Positions 7,194 to 16,409 of a DNA stretch of 64,000 nucleotides are shown piece after piece. The first letter of the stretch is position 1. Each line of letters begins with the position of its first letter. Source of the stretch: Haematospirillum jordaniae (GTDB lineage: Bacteria; Pseudomonadota; Alphaproteobacteria; Rhodospirillales; Rhodospirillaceae); NCBI RefSeq assembly GCF_001611975.1, contig NZ_CP014525.1, forward strand, positions 1,790,001 to 1,854,000, in the 5' to 3' direction. The notes under the pieces are model-generated. The model was not told where the DNA came from. It made no database searches and was given only the letters and a program-made list of their open reading frames with translations. A program made the translations under genes and the position numbers.

Positions 7194-8767
7194 CGGAAGC
7201 ACCCGGCCAGAATTCTTTTGATTCGGGCAAAGCGGGAAGGATGTACCCGCCCTGTTATCTGACAGAACAAGCCCCAGTATGTTGCCAGCATCAGCAGGGC
7301 AGGCCACATCCGGATACGACTGGTCCAGGGCAGTTTCTCAAGGGCTTCTCCCGCACGGTCAAACTGCTGTTCTGTGGCGTGGGCGAAAGCTTGCCTAGCA
7401 AAAGCAACGGGATCGGGCTGTTCACGCGCTGCATCCAGAAGACTGGAGGGAAGATAAAAACGCCCCCGTCTGGTGTCTTCATCTAGGTCCCGCAGGATAT
7501 TTGTATATTGCAAAGCCCGTCCGGCCTGATCTGCAAAGCTTTGAACTAGAGGGGTATTGCCCATGCCAAGGATGAAAAGAATAACCCGTCCGACAGCACC
7601 GGCAACACACTGGCAATAGTGGTCTAGGCTGGCCTGATCCGGAGGATAGAACGCTGGATCAAGATCCATGCAGCATCCTGCCAGAACGGCTTGCAGTTCA
7701 TGCCGGGGTAGATCGCCACGGAGCAATAATTCTGAAAGTGGAATGGCAAGAACAGGATCAGGGCACGGGAAATTGCTAGGATTACGCAGGAAGTGTCCCC
7801 AGTCATCAAGCTCTGCTTGTCTGTATGCCCGTGGCTGATCGCTGTCAGCGCAGTCATCAACAGCCCTGCAGAACAGATAAAATATTGTCATAAGATCCCG
7901 TTTCCGGGACGGAAGGAGCCTGATGGCAAACCGGAAACTGCTGCCGGTCTGCAACAGCCTTTCTTGCAGAACTTTGCGGGCTGATCTGTTGGGAAAGAAA
8001 GCCAGCAGGCATGCAGACAGCACGGTGAACAAGCTAGGCTTTGTCTGATTCGTGTTCAGGCGCGGAGAGGTCTTTTGCAACCTGCGGAGCAGGATTTCGG
8101 CCATGCCTAAGGCCACAGAAGCCTGGTATCGTAGACGTCTGTTTTGGATTGATGCGGGAAGAAAAGATGCAAGCTCGAGCAGGATTTCCACCTGTTGCAG
8201 GCAGCGTTTCAGAACACTTTGCATGCGCGAAGACTCAAGCAAGCTGGGCAGATCAGATGGATCCAGTCCAGCTTCACGCAACCATGTTGCGGGCATGTAG
8301 ACACGTCGCAGGATTAAAATGTCGTGGCGTATATCCTGCACATGATTCAAAATTTGATGTGCACAGCACAGGGCATCGGCCGGGCGTCTGTCAGGGTGCG
8401 ATTCTTCGTGTATATCCAGCAGGAAATGACCAACAGGAACGGCCGAGTATGTGCAGTACCGGACCAGATCATAGAATGTTTCAATATGGGTCCCCCTTGC
8501 ATCCTGCAGAAAAGCCTTCATCATCGTCTGGGCATGAGCTTGGTCCTGCTGAGCCTTGACGTCCCATGGCAGGTTATCCTCTAGGGCCGTAAGCTTGATT
8601 ATCTTGTCTTCTGTCGACAGGACAGGGTTATCAGCGATATCGTCAGCTTTCCGTACGTAATTATAAAAGGTCAGCACGCGCCGACGTAAAGACGATTCAA
8701 GAAAACGGGCGACCGGAAAATTCTCGTCCGATGGTATTTTTGCGGCAGATGTTACCATCCGTGTCAC
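7190..8767 (-). CDS. Fused HpnC-HpnD squalene synthase protein (hydroxysqualene synthase + presqualene diphosphate synthase)
   Basis: One uninterrupted 525-residue frame holds two squalene/phytoene-synthase domains. Residues about 1-265 match HpnC (SDENFPVARF, first Asp motif DDIAD at 42-46, second DIRHD at 145-149). Residues about 272-525 match HpnD (TGSSFRFAIRLLPSRKRD, DDCAD at 304-308, DLDEDTRRGRFYLP from 427). Both Asp-rich motifs survive in each half, so both may be active: HpnD makes presqualene diphosphate from two farnesyl diphosphates and HpnC converts it to hydroxysqualene for HpnE. Elsewhere these are separate adjacent genes. For the start, AAGGA lies 10 bases before GTG 8767; TTG 8773 and ATG 8758 are alternatives. 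The stop overlaps the hpnE start. Confidence 0.88.
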   Translation of the reverse strand: MTRMVTSAAKIPSDENFPVARFLESSLRRRVLTFYNYVRKADDIADNPVLSTEDKIIKLTALEDNLPWDVKAQQDQAHAQTMMKAFLQDARGTHIETFYDLVRYCTYSAVPVGHFLLDIHEESHPDRRPADALCCAHQILNHVQDIRHDILILRRVYMPATWLREAGLDPSDLPSLLESSRMQSVLKRCLQQVEILLELASFLPASIQNRRLRYQASVALGMAEILLRRLQKTSPRLNTNQTKPSLFTVLSACLLAFFPNRSARKVLQERLLQTGSSFRFAIRLLPSRKRDLMTIFYLFCRAVDDCADSDQPRAYRQAELDDWGHFLRNPSNFPCPDPVLAIPLSELLLRGDLPRHELQAVLAGCCMDLDPAFYPPDQASLDHYCQCVAGAVGRVILFILGMGNTPLVQSFADQAGRALQYTNILRDLDEDTRRGRFYLPSSLLDAAREQPDPVAFARQAFAHATEQQFDRAGEALEKLPWTSRIRMWPALLMLATYWGLFCQITGRVHPSRFARIKRILAGCFR

Positions 8768-8854
8768 AGGCAAAGGTTCCTTTTTATAGTCTTTCCCTTT
8801 ATATACCCGGCCGCTGGTGACATATCAGCTCTTCTTTATGGATGTCATCTCCAC

Positions 8855-9700
8855 ATGGATATTCATCAGCCGTTTTCCCAAGTGGTCAAGGATGTGAAGC
8901 GTCATGATCCTGTCCGTTTCCTGACAACTCTGTTTGCGCCGGACAGGGTTCGCCCGGCCCTGTGGGCTTTGTATGCCTTTAATGCCGAGCTGGGACGTAT
9001 ACGCGATGTTGTTACGGAACAGGTTCTCGGGCAAATTCGCTTTCAATGGTGGCGTGACACATTGGGGAATCTGGAGGCTGGTGTTGTTGCCAAGTCTCCC
9101 ATTGTGCAAGACCTAGCAACCTTGGTCCAAGCGTACAATGTTCCCGTTTCTTTGCTATGCCATGTGGTGGATGCCCGATCTGCAGAAGTAGAAAGCCTTC
9201 CTTTCGAAACTGAGTACGACTTGGAACAGTATTGCGACGGTTATGGTGGCACCCTAGCAGAAGCCGTATGCAGAATTGGTGGCGTTCATGATGAGGTTGT
9301 GGTCCAAGCTGCTCGTCAGGTGGGGCGGGCCGCCGTTGTTGCCCGAACCTTGCTTGGGTTCCCGGCTTCTCTTGTTGCGGGGCATTGCTCCATTCCCTCC
9401 GGCGTTCTGGATGCTTTGAGTCTTGATCCGGAACAGCTTGGTGATCCCGATGCTGTAGTAAAGCTTGCCCCATGGAGCTTGGATCTGTGCCGGATGGGGC
9501 GAGGCATGCTTGGTGCGGCCCGGCACACTGTTTCACGCCCACCGCGCGATATATTGGCGGTTTTCCTAGAGGCTATGGCTGCGGAGCGAACATTCTCTGT
9601 GCTGGAGAGAAATGGCGGCAATCTGATCGATCCAGACCTGCATCGTCCGGATAATCGGGCGCTGGGGATGACGTGGCGCGTTCTACGAGGCCGGTGGTAA
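8855..9700 (+). CDS. Squalene/phytoene synthase-family protein without catalytic motifs (NDUFAF6-like)
   Basis: A 281-residue protein with the all-helical isoprenoid-synthase fold signature (HDPVRFLTTLFAPDRVRPAL, ALYAFNAELGRIRDVV, GQIRFQWWRDTL). Both Asp-rich motifs are missing. The first position reads NAELGRIRD instead of DDxxD. The second region reads VVARTLLGFPASLVAG rather than NILRDxxED. This pattern fits the alphaproteobacterial relatives of human NDUFAF6, a complex I assembly factor, and the complex I operon lies elsewhere in this window. It is transcribed divergently from hpnCD, so descent from a duplicated HpnC/D gene is another view of its position. The function in bacteria is inference. 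The 3' end overlaps the convergent DUF2336 gene by 18 bases. Confidence 0.78.
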   Translation: MDIHQPFSQVVKDVKRHDPVRFLTTLFAPDRVRPALWALYAFNAELGRIRDVVTEQVLGQIRFQWWRDTLGNLEAGVVAKSPIVQDLATLVQAYNVPVSLLCHVVDARSAEVESLPFETEYDLEQYCDGYGGTLAEAVCRIGGVHDEVVVQAARQVGRAAVVARTLLGFPASLVAGHCSIPSGVLDALSLDPEQLGDPDAVVKLAPWSLDLCRMGRGMLGAARHTVSRPPRDILAVFLEAMAAERTFSVLERNGGNLIDPDLHRPDNRALGMTWRVLRGRW

Positions 9701-10813
9701 CCCCTGTTGCCGACATGGGCCTGGTTGGGATGTGCGAACATGCTCGGGATTGCGGCGCCACCGGTCAAGAATGGCATCCGCCTCCTTGGCAGACAGGCGA
9801 GAAAAGAAATCCAAGGCTGACGAGAAAAGCCTAGAAGGTTGGCAGTGTCCGAAAGGAATGATGCCATTGAGGCGCGAGTACAGCTCCTTGAAAAGGGGCA
9901 TGGAAACACCGTGGGAGCGACACAGGACAGCCAACCCCTCACCATCCGCTCCGTACAGGACCCGCGAAACAGCAAAGGCGGGCAGGCGTGACAGGCGTGC
10001 GACCTCGGCTTCAGCCTGTGGCATCCGGCCATTGCGGACGGCGTTGACCATTGCCTCAACGCCACTAGACAAGAATGCCTCGATGGTATGTGTCTCTGAC
10101 GCTTCTGTCTCTTTGCGTACGTCCCGCACGGCTTGCTTCAGGGCATCCTTGACGTCCGGGGGAAGTTCGTCGCCATAGGTTTCTGCCAAGGCAGACCGCA
10201 CGGCATCATCAGCCCAGTGCACCATGACTGCGATCAATCGGGCAGGCAGGATGTGTCGGGATACAAGCGGCAGACGCAGCGCGGCCAGATGTTCGGCTCG
10301 CTCCAGAAGCTTCAGTGCACCGTTCTCCGAAAAACGAGCACCGGGATTCCGGACTAGGGCCAGACAGATTGTGTCATCGTCAAACGTCAGCAGAACGTCG
10401 CTGATCCGGACCGATACTTCGGGGCGTTGACATATGGCCAGACGATGGGCGTTGCTTTGGTTGGTGATGATGTTTTCAAGATCCTCATCGTCCAGAACGG
10501 GGCTGGACAAAAGCACAGGGTGCGCAATTTCAATCGCATCGCTGGCCATAAGTGTTGCCAGATTGCCGGGAACATCGGCCCGTCCGGCAATCGTCCCGGC
10601 AAGGCGACGACGGACGGCCAGTTCTATCCTAGGGTATAAGCGCCCCAAGATTTCATAGGCCATCGCAATTTCCGACGGGCTAAGAGCATCATCCCCTTCC
10701 GTACAGAGGGAGGAGACCGCATCGGCAAGTTCGCCCCGATCTATGGGAACGCCGGGTTCGGCAAACCGGATCAGTCGTGTCCAGCGTGATTGATTCACGG
10801 CATCCCCCACCAT
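9683..10813 (-). CDS. DUF2336 domain-containing protein
   Basis: A 376-residue, largely helical, probably cytoplasmic protein with no signal peptide or membrane segment. It carries features of the alphaproteobacterial DUF2336 family: an N-terminal LIRFAEPGVPIDRGELADAV, then repeated helical hairpins resembling HEAT/LRV-type repeats (LATLMASDAIEIAHPVLLSS, NAHRLAICQRPEVS, ALVRNPGARFSENGALKLLE). The family has no established function. ATG 10813 is used; GTG 10798 with GGGGGAT ahead is an alternative. It stands alone: xth is 71 bases upstream on the same strand and a convergent gene overlaps its 3' end. Confidence 0.8.
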   Translation of the reverse strand: MVGDAVNQSRWTRLIRFAEPGVPIDRGELADAVSSLCTEGDDALSPSEIAMAYEILGRLYPRIELAVRRRLAGTIAGRADVPGNLATLMASDAIEIAHPVLLSSPVLDDEDLENIITNQSNAHRLAICQRPEVSVRISDVLLTFDDDTICLALVRNPGARFSENGALKLLERAEHLAALRLPLVSRHILPARLIAVMVHWADDAVRSALAETYGDELPPDVKDALKQAVRDVRKETEASETHTIEAFLSSGVEAMVNAVRNGRMPQAEAEVARLSRLPAFAVSRVLYGADGEGLAVLCRSHGVSMPLFKELYSRLNGIIPFGHCQPSRLFSSALDFFSRLSAKEADAILDRWRRNPEHVRTSQPGPCRQQGLPPAS

Positions 10814-10884
10814 ACAGAGGTCTATGCCGTGAATAATAGCATATCTGCACAGTCAGGTCATAGCAGAAGGCAAAATGTATACAA

Positions 10885-11673
10885 TTATAACTCGTGATTG
10901 CCGAATCCGAACTCGCACATGACGGGCGTGTGATCTGATGCCTTCTCGCGGCCCCTAGGGGCACGGTCAATGTCAACGGAAAGCAAGGAATCTGTTGCCT
11001 GTGGGGACAGTAGAAAGTGGTCAATACGCAGGCCATGGTCCTTGGGCCATGCACCAGCCTGATAATCCCAGAATGTGTAGCGATGAGGTTCACGGTTTAT
11101 TACCCTGAACGCATCCCTGTAGCCAAGGTGAAGTAAGCTTCTGAAGCGTGCCCGGCTTTCTGGTCGGCACAGTGCATCCTCTGCCCATTTTTCAGGTGCA
11201 TAGACATCATCATCGGTAGGGCAGATGTTATAGTCACCGCCCAGCACAACCGGACAGCCAAGCCCAAGCAGGGACTCGGCCCGTTTATACAGGCGATCCA
11301 TCCACTGCAGTTTGTACGCGTATTTGTCTCCGGGGGCAGGGTTTCCATTGGGCAGATACAGGCTGGCAACGCGGACCTTCCCGTTTATGTCGGCCTCAAT
11401 GTAGCGTGCCTGCTGGTCTGTATCATCCCCGGGCAGGCCGCTACAAACGTGGGAGATAGGTAGGCGGGAGAGAATGGCCACGCCATTGTAGGCTTTCTGT
11501 CCCCATACAAGGGATGTGTAGCCAAGCTCGGTAAATACATGCTCCGGAAAGTCTTCTGTCTGGCATTTGATTTCCTGCAGAAAAACGACGTCAGGCACCC
11601 GCTCTGTCAGCCAAGCCGTGATGTTATCAAGGCGAGCCCTGACAGAATTGACATTCCAGGTGGCAATTTTCAC
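10885..11673 (-). CDS. xth: Exodeoxyribonuclease III (AP endonuclease)
   Basis: A 262-residue Mg-dependent endonuclease/exonuclease/phosphatase-fold protein for base-excision repair. It cuts at abasic sites and removes 3' blocks. Motifs in order: KIATWNVNSVRARL at the N-terminus, LQEIK with the metal-binding Glu, YNGVAIL, LYLPNGNP, GGDYNICPTDDDVY, RIDHFLLS and the catalytic SDHTPV near the end. The frame extends to 11733, but GTG 11673 gives the family start (VKIATWNVNS) and has AAGGA eight bases before it. erpA lies 75 bases upstream on the same strand. Confidence 0.95.
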   Translation of the reverse strand: MKIATWNVNSVRARLDNITAWLTERVPDVVFLQEIKCQTEDFPEHVFTELGYTSLVWGQKAYNGVAILSRLPISHVCSGLPGDDTDQQARYIEADINGKVRVASLYLPNGNPAPGDKYAYKLQWMDRLYKRAESLLGLGCPVVLGGDYNICPTDDDVYAPEKWAEDALCRPESRARFRSLLHLGYRDAFRVINREPHRYTFWDYQAGAWPKDHGLRIDHFLLSPQATDSLLSVDIDRAPRGREKASDHTPVMCEFGFGNHEL

Positions 11674-11748
11674 AGGTAACGTCCTTTTCCTTGAAGTATC
11701 CGGTCTGCCCCGCAGAGCGCCCGGGTATAGCACGGTCTTTCCCGGCTA

Positions 11749-12099
11749 TCAGAGGGAAAAGGAGGTGCCGCAGCCGCAGGTAGATGTTGCGTTCGGGTTA
11801 TTTACCACAAAGGCTGAGGCCATCAGTGTTTCGGTGAAATCAATACGGGACCCCTTGAGGATATCAAGAGACGCCTCGTCAATGACCAGCACGACACCAT
11901 CTTGGTCAAGAACCAGGTCATCACTGCCTGTTTCGGCATCCAGATCAAAGCCGTACTGGAATCCGGAACACCCACCGCCGGAAACGGATACGCGAAGCAT
12001 CAGCCCGGGGTTTCCTTCTGCTTCGACAAGCGCACGAACACGCGCCACAGCGGCCTGTGACAGCGAAAGATCGGCAGGGTCCAGCGCACGCGAACTCAT
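11749..12099 (-). CDS. erpA: Iron-sulfur cluster insertion protein, A-type carrier
   Basis: A 116-residue HesB/IscA-family carrier. The three invariant cysteines are present: one in GGGCSGFQYGF and two in the C-terminal STCGCGTSFSL. A-type carriers pass Fe-S clusters to target enzymes; complex I and other Fe-S enzymes encoded here are plausible clients. The gene stands apart from any isc or suf cluster, which, with its position next to xth and dgt as in many alphaproteobacteria, favours ErpA over IscA or SufA. It is transcribed divergently from dgt, with a 119-base gap to the chosen dgt start. Confidence 0.88.
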   Translation of the reverse strand: MSSRALDPADLSLSQAAVARVRALVEAEGNPGLMLRVSVSGGGCSGFQYGFDLDAETGSDDLVLDQDGVVLVIDEASLDILKGSRIDFTETLMASAFVVNNPNATSTCGCGTSFSL

Positions 12100-12218
12100 G
12101 ATGTACCGTCCTTACTTACATGCTGCATCGGATCATTTTAATGTATGCTGAAGAATATATGCTCTGCAAGGGGTGTTCCCGGTTGCCTTGCCTTTTGCGG
12201 CGCGTTACTGTTCGCCCC

Positions 12219-13421
12219 ATGACTTTGTCCCAACCAGTTGATCTTGCACCTTATGCCTCGGACCCGTTGCGTTCCCGCGGTCGCCTGTACGATGAAGGCG
12301 AGCAGACGGTTGAGCGCGATGCCTTTCAGCGTGACCGCGACCGGATTATTCACTGTGGTGCTTTCCGCCGCCTGCAGTATAAAACCCAAGTCTTTGTCTA
12401 CCATGAGGGGGAAAACTATAGAACCCGCCTGACGCATAGCCTTGAGGTTGCTCAGATCGCCCGATCAATCGCCCGATCGCTACGCCTGAACGAAGATTTG
12501 GCAGAGGCTTTGGCCTTGGCCCATGATCTTGGGCATACGCCATTCGGCCATGCTGGTGAGGATGCCCTGAAAGCCTGTATGGAGCCTTGGGACGGTTTTG
12601 ATCACAATGCCCAATCCCTCAGAATCCTGACAAAGCTGGAGCGGCGTTACCCCTGCTGGGACGGGTTAAATCTGACTTGGGAGACTTTGGAAGGGCTCGT
12701 CAAGCATAACGGTCCTCTTGTTGGTCCAAAAGCGGAACGAAGAGGTGAGGGGCGGGAGTTACCTGCTGCAATTCTTGAGTATGCTGCCCTTCACGATCTC
12801 GAGCTTGATTCTTTCTCTGGTCCTGAGGCTCAGGTTGCGGCTTTGTCAGACGATATTGCCTACAACGCCCATGACATTGATGATGGATTGCGAGCAGGTC
12901 TCTTTACGCCGCAGGATTTGCAGGATGTACCTTTAATTGGCCCCATTCTGGCGGCAACATCAAAGCAGCATCCGGATCTGGAGCCTGTGCGCCTGATTTA
13001 TGAGTCCGGCCGACGGCTGATTACCTCCATGGTTCTGGATCTTTTGCAAGAAAGTCGCCAACGCTTGACCGAAGCAAAGCCGAAAGCGGTTCAGGATATC
13101 CGCCTAGCCGAGGGGCCCCTGATTTCATTTTCTGCTGAGATGCAGGCCCATGACAGTGCTCTGAAAGGGTTTCTTTTTCCTAATATGTATCGTCATTTTC
13201 GCGTCAACCGCATGACGTCAAAAGCGCGTCAGGTGGTGCACGATTTATTTGGTGTTCTTGTACATGAACCGGGGCTTCTACCTCCGGACTGGCAGTATGG
13301 ATGCGATGGAGCCAGCACCCCCCGTACGGCGCGGCGCGTTGCTGATTATATTGCCGGAATGACTGACCGATTTGCTCTGGACGAGCATAGCCGCCTTCTT
13401 GATCCTACGGTGAAACCATGA
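12219..13421 (+). CDS. dgt: Deoxyguanosinetriphosphate triphosphohydrolase-like protein
   Basis: A 400-residue HD-domain protein. Signatures are RTRLTHSLEVAQIAR, the HD pair in LAHDLGHTPFGHAGED, and a later metal-binding Asp in LSDDIAYNAHDIDDG. The family hydrolyses dNTPs to nucleosides and triphosphate. The length matches the shorter alphaproteobacterial type-2 group rather than the 505-residue E. coli enzyme. The open frame reaches back to 12120, but those residues (CKGCSRLPCLL...) are unlike the family, so ATG 12219 (MTLSQPVDLAPYA) is chosen. No clear Shine-Dalgarno is visible. The stop overlaps the argS ATG as ATGA. Confidence 0.93.
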   Translation: MTLSQPVDLAPYASDPLRSRGRLYDEGEQTVERDAFQRDRDRIIHCGAFRRLQYKTQVFVYHEGENYRTRLTHSLEVAQIARSIARSLRLNEDLAEALALAHDLGHTPFGHAGEDALKACMEPWDGFDHNAQSLRILTKLERRYPCWDGLNLTWETLEGLVKHNGPLVGPKAERRGEGRELPAAILEYAALHDLELDSFSGPEAQVAALSDDIAYNAHDIDDGLRAGLFTPQDLQDVPLIGPILAATSKQHPDLEPVRLIYESGRRLITSMVLDLLQESRQRLTEAKPKAVQDIRLAEGPLISFSAEMQAHDSALKGFLFPNMYRHFRVNRMTSKARQVVHDLFGVLVHEPGLLPPDWQYGCDGASTPRTARRVADYIAGMTDRFALDEHSRLLDPTVKP

Positions 13422-15190
13422 ATGTGTTCAGTGTTTTCAGGGACCGCATTGTCTCTGTTCTTGATAAGTTGACTGCAGAGGGTACGCTTCCCGGCGGTGT
13501 GTCGTTTAATGCTGTAACAGCCGAGCCTCCACGCGATCCATCGCACGGTGATGTATCCACCAACGCAGCAATGGTTTTGGCTAAGGCAGCCAGCATGAAG
13601 CCTCTGGATTTGGCCGCTGTCATTGCTGAAAGGCTCTCTGCTGTCGAAGCGGTGGGGCATGTATCGATTGCTGGTCCCGGCTTCATCAATATCCGTATTG
13701 AACCAACGCTGTGGCACGATGTTCTGCGGTGTGCCCTGCGAGAAGGGACTGCTTTTGGTGACTCCCGGATTGGCGGTGGTCATGCTGTTAACGTTGAGTA
13801 TGTCTCGGCCAATCCAACAGGTCCTATGCATGTTGGGCATGCCCGTGGCGCTTGCGTTGGCGATGCCTTGTCCAATCTGCTGAAGAAGGCCGGGTACAAC
13901 GTTACCAAGGAATATTATGTCAATGATGCTGGTGCTCAGATTGATGTCTTGGCGACTGCGTTGTACTGGCGCTACTTGGTTGCTTGCGGTGCCGTTGATC
14001 AGGCGGAGTTTGACCAGCGTCTTGCCGCCAAGGAGATACAGTATGGTGGCGGGTATCTGATAGAAACAGCGCAGGCCCTCAAGGAACGGGATGGAGCGCG
14101 ATGGGTTGATGTTTCCGAGACAGAGTGGCGGCCTGTCCTGCGGGATTTTGGCATCGAATCCATGATGCAGATGATCCGTGATGATTTGGCTGCGCTTGGT
14201 GTTCATCCTGATGTTTTTTCTTCCGAGAAGGCCATTGTTGAAGCCCGGCGTGTAGAGGCTGCGGAGCAGGACTTGGCCGCTCGCGATCTTGTTTACGTTG
14301 GCGTACTGGAGCCTCCGAAGGGGAAAACCCCTGATGACTGGGAACCCCGCCCGCAGACCCTCTTCCGTTCGACAACCTATGGCGATGATGTCGACAGGCC
14401 CCTGAAAAAGAGCGATGGGTCATGGACCTATTTTGCTGGTGACATTGCCTATCACTATGACAAGTATCAGCGCGGTTTTCTGAAAATGATTGACGTCTTC
14501 GGGGCGGACCACGGCGGGTATGTCAAGAGAATGCAGGCCGCTGTGCACGCCATGTCGGATGGCAAAGCATCCCTTGATGTCAAGATCTGTCAGTTGGTCA
14601 AGCTGATGGACAAAGGGGAGCCTGTCAAAATGTCAAAGCGGGCAGGGACCTTTGTAACCCTGCGCGATCTGATAGAGCGTGTTGGAAAAGATGTTGTGCG
14701 CTTTATCATGCTGTCACGCAAGAACGATGTGCCGCTGGATTTTGACTATGCCAAGGTAACGGAACAGTCACGCGACAATCCGGTTTTCTATGTGCAGTAT
14801 GCGCATGCACGCGCCTGCTCTGTCAGACGCCACTTTGCAACGGTCTTTTCCGGTGTCGACTTGTCTGCCAAGGCACTGGCTGCCGCGGACCTGTCACAGC
14901 TTTCCGACCCTGATGAGATGGCTGTTGTTCGCTTGATCGGCGGTTGGCCACGCGTGGTGGAAGGCGCGGCCGAGGCCGGAGAGCCGCATCGCATTACCTA
15001 TTTCCTGGGCGACGTTGCCGCGGGCTTTCATGCCCTGTGGAACAAAGGACGTGAGCACACACATCTCAGATTTCTTGATCCGGATAATCAGTCCCTGTCT
15101 GTGGCGCGCCTTGCCCTTGTGCAAGGTGTAATGACAGTGTTAGCGTCTGGTTTGGCTGTTATTGGTGTTGAACCGGCAGAGGAGATGTAG
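13418..15190 (+). CDS. argS: Arginyl-tRNA synthetase
   Basis: A 590-residue class I synthetase. It has the N-terminal Arg-specific additional domain (FNAVTAEPPRDPSHGDVSTN), the HIGH variant HVGH at residues 138-141 within SANPTGPMHVGHARG, the KMSKS-like KMSKR around residue 404, and a C-terminal DALR anticodon-binding domain (QYAHARACSVRRHF onward). It charges tRNA-Arg. The ATGA overlap with dgt and the 2-base gap to the SPOR gene show an operon dgt-argS-SPOR-nagZ-S2P. The gene is full length with no irregularities. Confidence 0.97.
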   Translation: MNVFSVFRDRIVSVLDKLTAEGTLPGGVSFNAVTAEPPRDPSHGDVSTNAAMVLAKAASMKPLDLAAVIAERLSAVEAVGHVSIAGPGFINIRIEPTLWHDVLRCALREGTAFGDSRIGGGHAVNVEYVSANPTGPMHVGHARGACVGDALSNLLKKAGYNVTKEYYVNDAGAQIDVLATALYWRYLVACGAVDQAEFDQRLAAKEIQYGGGYLIETAQALKERDGARWVDVSETEWRPVLRDFGIESMMQMIRDDLAALGVHPDVFSSEKAIVEARRVEAAEQDLAARDLVYVGVLEPPKGKTPDDWEPRPQTLFRSTTYGDDVDRPLKKSDGSWTYFAGDIAYHYDKYQRGFLKMIDVFGADHGGYVKRMQAAVHAMSDGKASLDVKICQLVKLMDKGEPVKMSKRAGTFVTLRDLIERVGKDVVRFIMLSRKNDVPLDFDYAKVTEQSRDNPVFYVQYAHARACSVRRHFATVFSGVDLSAKALAAADLSQLSDPDEMAVVRLIGGWPRVVEGAAEAGEPHRITYFLGDVAAGFHALWNKGREHTHLRFLDPDNQSLSVARLALVQGVMTVLASGLAVIGVEPAEEM

Positions 15191-15192
15191 CT

Positions 15193-16404
15193 ATGGCCGA
15201 TCCCAGAGGCTATGGCCCCAGAGGCGGAGACCGCAATGTTGGTCCGCACCGTGCCGCAGGAGAGGGGAGCCATCATTCAGGAGATGATATCGCTCTTGAT
15301 GAGATGTTCGCCCGTACATTCGAGCGAGATAGTACTCCATCTTCCGGCCATGGCCCATCGGCAGAGGGTTTTGATCTTGCACCTCCGGTCGATGCGGCGC
15401 GTGTTGCCGCAGCAGCCAAGCTGGCGGCAGGGCGTGTCGCCGGTCAGCGTGGTGAGCCACATGACTATTTCTCGGTTGTGCCGGATCGTATCGCTGGTAC
15501 AGGGGTCACAAAGGATGCCGATGATTCAAGGCGTGGCCGTGGACTGCTGCTGGCGGCTTTTCTTATCGGTATTGCGATTGTTGGGTCTGCCGGAGTGTAT
15601 ATGGCGCGTAGCAATACATCAGGAACCGATGGCCGGATAACGGCGCCCACCATCTTGGCGGAAACAAATCCCTATAAGGTTCGTCCTGCTGACCCTGGGG
15701 GCTTGCAGGTTCCAAACCAGGACAAGCTTGTCTATGATCGCCTTTCTTCTGGTACGGTACGCTCGTCTGGTGTGGAGAAGCTGTTGCCGGAACCTGTTGA
15801 GCCTGTGTCTCCGTCACAGGTAGAGCGCATGCCTTCGATCCTTGGTGGCGCCAATAACAGCCAGCCCGTTCCTGCAGTAACACCTGATATCTCACCTCCG
15901 TCAGCGATTAAGTCAAATGCTACAAATACAAAGCAGTTGATACCGCTTCCTGATGTTCCGGCGGGGAAAATTGTTGCTGATGTGCCTGTGCCGGTTCCGC
16001 CTGTACAACAAGCGCCTGTGGTCGCAACACCACCAGCCACTGTGAACGCCCCTGTTATGGGCGAGAGGGCTCCTGTAGAGAAGAACCTCGTAGCCCCGTC
16101 AAACGAGCGTACACTTACGGATAAATCAGCTCCTGTCCGCCCGGGGGTAACCGGGGGATCTTACGCTGTGCAACTGGCTGCCTTACGGGATGAAGCGTCC
16201 GTTCGTAAAACGTGGGAAAATCTGAAAGCGAAGCATCCCCAGCAGCTGGCCTCGTTATCCATGTCCATAGAGCGGGCTGATCTAGGGCAGAAGGGTATTT
16301 ACTACCGTTTGCGTGCAACGGGGCTATCGAGCGAAGCCGATGCGCGCCGGCTGTGTGCAGAGTTATCAAAGCACAAGGTGGGTTGTCTCTTTGTAGGAAA
16401 ATAA
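15193..16404 (+). CDS. SPOR-domain membrane protein (FtsN-like topology)
   Basis: A 403-residue bitopic protein. It has a hydrophilic N-terminal part (1-115), one transmembrane segment at about 117-137 (GLLLAAFLIGIAIVGSAGV), a long Pro/Val-rich periplasmic linker (about 160-315), and a C-terminal SPOR domain (about 325-403: SYAVQLAALRDEASVRKTW, IYYRLRATGLSSEADARRLC). SPOR domains bind septal peptidoglycan lacking stem peptides, so a role in division or wall remodelling is likely. Placement between argS and nagZ is recurrent in alphaproteobacteria. Low-complexity VPVPVPP stretches lie in the linker. FtsN itself is possible but cannot be proven. Confidence 0.87.
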   Translation: MADPRGYGPRGGDRNVGPHRAAGEGSHHSGDDIALDEMFARTFERDSTPSSGHGPSAEGFDLAPPVDAARVAAAAKLAAGRVAGQRGEPHDYFSVVPDRIAGTGVTKDADDSRRGRGLLLAAFLIGIAIVGSAGVYMARSNTSGTDGRITAPTILAETNPYKVRPADPGGLQVPNQDKLVYDRLSSGTVRSSGVEKLLPEPVEPVSPSQVERMPSILGGANNSQPVPAVTPDISPPSAIKSNATNTKQLIPLPDVPAGKIVADVPVPVPPVQQAPVVATPPATVNAPVMGERAPVEKNLVAPSNERTLTDKSAPVRPGVTGGSYAVQLAALRDEASVRKTWENLKAKHPQQLASLSMSIERADLGQKGIYYRLRATGLSSEADARRLCAELSKHKVGCLFVGK

Positions 16405-16409
16405 TACGT

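Noticed and set aside
13346..14206. 286-codon frame antisense to argS
   Set aside because: Fully within argS, no domain signature and no ribosome-binding site; a shadow frame.
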